From Streptococcus castoreus DSM 17536 (GTDB lineage: Bacteria > Bacillota > Bacilli > Lactobacillales > Streptococcaceae), in contig NZ_AUKZ01000006.1 in the NCBI RefSeq assembly GCF_000425025.1, forward strand, positions 1 through 64,000: 64,000 nucleotides of DNA, written 5' to 3'. This document shows, piece by piece, positions 60,863 through 64,000 of the stretch (position 1 is the stretch's first letter; every line of letters starts with the position of its first letter). The notes beneath the pieces were generated by a model. The model did no database searches and had not been told where the DNA came from. It saw only the letters and a program-made list of their open reading frames with translations. A program made the position numbers and the translations under genes.

Positions 60863-61825
60863 ATGTCTTATTCTGATTTAAAATTGTTTGCATTATCGTC
60901 AAACAAGGAATTAGCTGAAAAGGTTGCTTTGGCAATGGGGATTCAGCTTGGTAAATCTACTGTTCGTCAATTTTCAGATGGTGAGATTCAAGTTAACATA
61001 GAGGAGTCAATTCGTGGGCATCACGTGTTTATTTTACAATCAACGAGTTCACCTGTTAATGACAATTTGATGGAAATTTTGATTATGGTTGATGCCTTAA
61101 AACGTGCGAGTGCAGAAAAAATTTCAGTTGTTATGCCTTACTATGGTTATGCGCGTCAAGACCGTAAAGCTCGTTCACGTGAACCGATTACTTCCAAGTT
61201 GGTTGCTAATATGTTAGAGGTTGCTGGTGTTGATCGTCTTTTAACGGTTGATTTACATGCGGCTCAGATCCAAGGTTTTTTTGATATTCCTGTTGACCAT
61301 TTGATGGGTGCTCCATTAATTGCAGATTATTTTTATCGTCATGGTTTAGTTGGTGAAAACGTTGTTGTTGTTAGTCCTGACCATGGTGGTGTGACCCGTG
61401 CTCGTAAATTGGCACAATTCCTCCAAACGCCAATTGCAATTATTGATAAACGCCGTAGTGTGGATAAAATGAATACAAGTGAAGTCATGAATATCATTGG
61501 TAATGTTGAAGGTAAGAAATGTATCTTAATTGATGATATGATTGATACGGCTGGTACGATTTGTCATGCAGCAGATGCTCTTGCCGGAGCAGGAGCGATA
61601 GCTGTCTATGCTTCTTGTACGCATCCTGTTCTTTCTGGTCCCGCACTTGATAATATTCAAAAATCAGCTATCGAGAAATTGATTGTTCTTGATACCATTT
61701 ACCTTCCGGAAGAACGTTTGATTGATAAAATTGAGCAAATTTCAATTGCTGATTTGATTGCGGAAGCTATTATTCGTATTCATGAAAAGCGGCCATTATC
61801 ACCTTTGTTTGAAATGGGGAAATAA
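60863..61825 (+). CDS. prs: Ribose-phosphate pyrophosphokinase
   Basis: 320 aa. Makes PRPP for nucleotides, His and Trp. [20 protein letters not shown] and the PRPP-binding [13 protein letters not shown] are present. Ends with a terminator. Confidence 0.97.
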   Translation: MSYSDLKLFALSSNKELAEKVALAMGIQLGKSTVRQFSDGEIQVNIEESIRGHHVFILQSTSSPVNDNLMEILIMVDALKRASAEKISVVMPYYGYARQDRKARSREPITSKLVANMLEVAGVDRLLTVDLHAAQIQGFFDIPVDHLMGAPLIADYFYRHGLVGENVVVVSPDHGGVTRARKLAQFLQTPIAIIDKRRSVDKMNTSEVMNIIGNVEGKKCILIDDMIDTAGTICHAADALAGAGAIAVYASCTHPVLSGPALDNIQKSAIEKLIVLDTIYLPEERLIDKIEQISIADLIAEAIIRIHEKRPLSPLFEMGK

Positions 61826-61833
61826 TAATGACA

Positions 61834-61869
61834 AACCTGAGATAGGCAGTAAGTCTCGGGTTTTTTCTT
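61834..61869 (+). terminator. prs terminator
   Basis: AACCTGAGA / TCTCGGGTT stem with an 11-nt loop and T run. Confidence 0.85.
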
Positions 61870-62347
61870 ATCATTTTTACAAGGTTGTTTTGAGACCAAA
61901 ACGGCGTTGATCTGATATATTAGATATAGTCAGTCAAAATAGGGTAAGGTATTTAAACCTTTGGTAAGCTTTAACGGATACACCATTATCAGGATAGTAT
62001 GATAGGTGCTTTGCCATATACGGGGCTTGTTTATGGGAAAGAATTGGGTGGTATCCTAGTGAATACTGATCCAGTATGGCTTGACTAATCTGATATTTCT
62101 TATAGTTTAGTGATTAGCGAGTGAGTTTTTTATAATCATTGATGGGATGATAAAATGAATGGATTAAGTGGAAATAGGTTAATCAAATGGTTGATATAAA
62201 GTTTATCAACATGATGGTGAGATCCTTTCATGTAGGTTTTTTCCAGTGTTAGTCATGTCATTTTTCCTTATTTTGGGTATAATGTAGCTATATGAAGATG
62301 TTAACGGTGTTTTTGAGCGAGTATTAGAAATTATTTGGCGGAGAAGT
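61870..62347. other. Gene-free stretch between prs and recO
   Basis: About 480 bp with no frame I can support. A 29-codon ORF at 61999-62088 (MIGALPYTGLVYGKELGGIL) looks protein-like but lacks a ribosome-binding site. An aminotransferase gene (araT) is what I recall here in S. pyogenes and S. agalactiae; no trace of it is visible. The recO RBS (GGAG) is at the end. Confidence 0.5.
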
Positions 62348-63112
62348 ATGCAATTAAACGAATCATTTGGGATCATTCTCTATAATAGGAATTATCGTGA
62401 GGATGATAAATTGGTCAAAATATTTACTGAAACGGCAGGGAAACGAATGTTTTTCGTGAAACATATTAGTCGTTCAAAGGTTGCTTCTGTGATTCAACCT
62501 TTGACAGTTGCTGATTTTATGTTAAAAATTAATGAATCAGGTCTTTCCTATATTGCTGATTACAATCAGGCGAATCGTTACCGTCATATTAATGAAGACC
62601 TTTTTCGGTTGTCTTATGCTAGTTATGTATTGGCTTTAGCGGATGCGGCTATTCCAGATAATGAGTCTGATCCTCACTTATTTGCTTTTTTAAAAAAGAC
62701 TCTTGACTTAATGGAAGAAGGCTTAGATTATGAAGTTTTAACAAATATCTTTGAAGTTCAACTGTTAGAGCGTTTTGGGGTTAAACTTAACTTTCATGAG
62801 TGTGCCTTTTGTCATTGTGTAGGGGTTCCGTTTGATTTTTCTTATCGTTATTCGGGAGCGCTTTGTCCTAAACATTACCATGAAGATGACTGTCGCAATC
62901 ACTTGGATCCCAATGTTATTTATTTGTTGGATCGTTTTCAAACCATTCAGTTTGATGAATTGAGGACCATTTCTTTAAATGTGGACATGAAGCAGAAACT
63001 TCGCTATTTCATTGATGATTTGTACCATAATTATGTAGGTCTTCATCTGAAAAGCAAAACCTTTATTGATGATTTGGGTAAATGGGGAGATGTTATGAAA
63101 CGAAACGAATAG
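62348..63112 (+). CDS. recO: DNA repair protein RecO
   Basis: 254 aa. N-terminal OB fold ([23 protein letters not shown]), helical region and a Cys/His zinc-type cluster ([13 protein letters not shown] ... [12 protein letters not shown]). RecFOR pathway partner of recF found at 32.7 kb. 105 bp before plsX. Confidence 0.94.
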   Translation: MQLNESFGIILYNRNYREDDKLVKIFTETAGKRMFFVKHISRSKVASVIQPLTVADFMLKINESGLSYIADYNQANRYRHINEDLFRLSYASYVLALADAAIPDNESDPHLFAFLKKTLDLMEEGLDYEVLTNIFEVQLLERFGVKLNFHECAFCHCVGVPFDFSYRYSGALCPKHYHEDDCRNHLDPNVIYLLDRFQTIQFDELRTISLNVDMKQKLRYFIDDLYHNYVGLHLKSKTFIDDLGKWGDVMKRNE

Positions 63113-63217
63113 CTGTTTGAATCCTCCTTTTATGGGAATTGTTGTTAGAATATGTTATAATAATGACGTTATTTGTAGGGGATATAGTGTAAAGAATAGA
63201 GAGTCAAAGGAGCAAGG

Positions 63218-64000
63218 ATGAAGAAAATTGCAATAGATGCGATGGGCGGTGATAATGCCCCTAAAGCTATTGTTGAGGGAGTTAATCAAGCGCTAGAAGC
63301 CTTTTCAGATATTCAGATTCAACTTTATGGAGAGCAAGCAAAGATTGAACCTTATCTTGTGCAATCTGATCGCGTTTCTATTATCCATACTGATGAGAAG
63401 ATTAATTCTGATGATGAGCCGGCAAAAGCTATTCGTCGTAAAAAGAATGCTTCAATGGTTTTAGCTGCTAAAGCTGTTAAGGAAGGACGAGCAGATGCAA
63501 TTCTTTCAGCTGGGAATACAGGTGCCTTGTTAGCAGCGGGGTTATTTGTTGTGGGTCGTATTAAAGGTGTTGATCGTCCTGGTCTCTTGTCAACGATGCC
63601 AACTATGGATGGTAAAGGTTTTGATATGTTAGATCTTGGTGCTAATGCTGAAAATACAGCAGAGCATTTACATCAATACGCTATTTTAGGTTCTTTTTAT
63701 GCCAAGAATGTACGTGGTATTACAATTCCTCGTGTTGGCTTGTTGAACAATGGTACTGAAGCAACTAAGGGAGATCCGCTTCGTAAGGAAGCTTATAAAC
63801 TTTTGAGTGCAGATAGTGGGTTAAATTTTGTTGGTAATGTTGAAGCACGTGAACTAATGTCAGGAGTTGCTGATGTTGTGGTTGCTGATGGTTTCACAGG
63901 GAACGCTGTTTTGAAATCAATGGAAGGAACTGCAATTAGCATTATGGGGCAATTAAGGCAGGTTGTTAAATCGGGCGGTATTAAAGCAAAAATGGGGGCC
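63218..64000 (+). CDS. plsX: Phosphate acyltransferase PlsX (5' part)
   Basis: First 261 codons in frame; open at the right edge. ATG 63218 with AAGGAGCAAGG upstream (AAAGGAG). [21 protein letters not shown] is the PlsX N-terminus; [26 protein letters not shown] (cited in part) is a family mark. Converts acyl-ACP to acyl phosphate for phospholipid synthesis. Confidence 0.95.
   Translation, partial: MKKIAIDAMGGDNAPKAIVEGVNQALEAFSDIQIQLYGEQAKIEPYLVQSDRVSIIHTDEKINSDDEPAKAIRRKKNASMVLAAKAVKEGRADAILSAGNTGALLAAGLFVVGRIKGVDRPGLLSTMPTMDGKGFDMLDLGANAENTAEHLHQYAILGSFYAKNVRGITIPRVGLLNNGTEATKGDPLRKEAYKLLSADSGLNFVGNVEARELMSGVADVVVADGFTGNAVLKSMEGTAISIMGQLRQVVKSGGIKAKMGA

Noticed and set aside
61999-62088. 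29-codon ORF in the prs-recO gap
   Set aside because: No RBS and no recognised family; noted only within the description of the gap.

Overview
The window is low-GC DNA from the replication-origin region of a Streptococcus chromosome. Gene content and the dense ori-proximal synteny (mfd-pth-ychF-dnaN-dnaA | parB-htrA-rlmH; rodZ-pgsA-ecfA1A2T; mnmG-gdpP-rplI-dnaC-veg-rpsD; pcsB-prs-recO-plsX) fit the pyogenic group (S. pyogenes / uberis / parauberis / iniae / agalactiae type). I cannot name the species from sequence alone.

Layout. Positions 1-16 kb lie left of oriC and are almost entirely on the minus strand, co-directional with the leftward fork: an APC permease, ftsH, hpt, tilS, an inactive-looking beta-lactamase-fold protein, a 39-aa ORF, divIC, an RqcP-type S4 protein, a MATE-like flippase, mfd, pth, ychF and a DUF951 gene. 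A frameshifted IS3-family (IS150-type) element sits between the DUF951 gene and dnaN, exactly inside what was the dnaN terminator. Positions 16-21.3 kb are the origin: dnaN, a DnaA-box/DnaA-trio region, dnaA, a second DnaA-box cluster, parB, htrA, a third set of boxes, and rlmH as the first rightward gene.

Positions 21.3-45.5 kb hold tRNA-Arg, tRNA-Glu and tRNA-Asn, yfhO-like, an ABC-F ATPase, a YitT protein, a T-box(Trp) leader separated from trpS by a decayed acetyltransferase gene, guaB, a GRP-type sugar transporter, recF-yaaA, the M16 peptidase pair, rodZ, pgsA, the ECF energizing module, a cell-wall transglycosylase, a broken HAD phosphatase, the two L-serine dehydratase subunits and mnmA.

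Positions 45.5-51.2 kb are the accessory highlight. A 4953-bp transposon (46053-51005) has 60-bp near-perfect terminal inverted repeats and an 8-bp target duplication and is inserted in an RpiB/LacAB-family isomerase gene. Removing the element plus one duplication restores that gene in frame. It carries an IS1595-family transposase with one premature stop, three tightly coupled unknown genes (one nucleotidyltransferase-like) and a divergently transcribed 773-aa fused nuclease-methyltransferase (Type IIG-like restriction-modification) preceded by a candidate leader peptide and attenuator. It therefore looks like a transposon-borne DNA-defence cassette.

Positions 51.2-64 kb return to core genes: a NUDIX hydrolase, mnmG, gdpP, rplI, dnaC, veg, rpsD, pcsB (with a WalR/VicR-like site), prs, recO and the 5' part of plsX, which runs off the window. 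From remembered gene orders, pcsB-prs-recO-plsX next to rpsD suggests an origin-symmetric inversion relative to S. pyogenes/S. agalactiae, and araT, expected between prs and recO, is missing.
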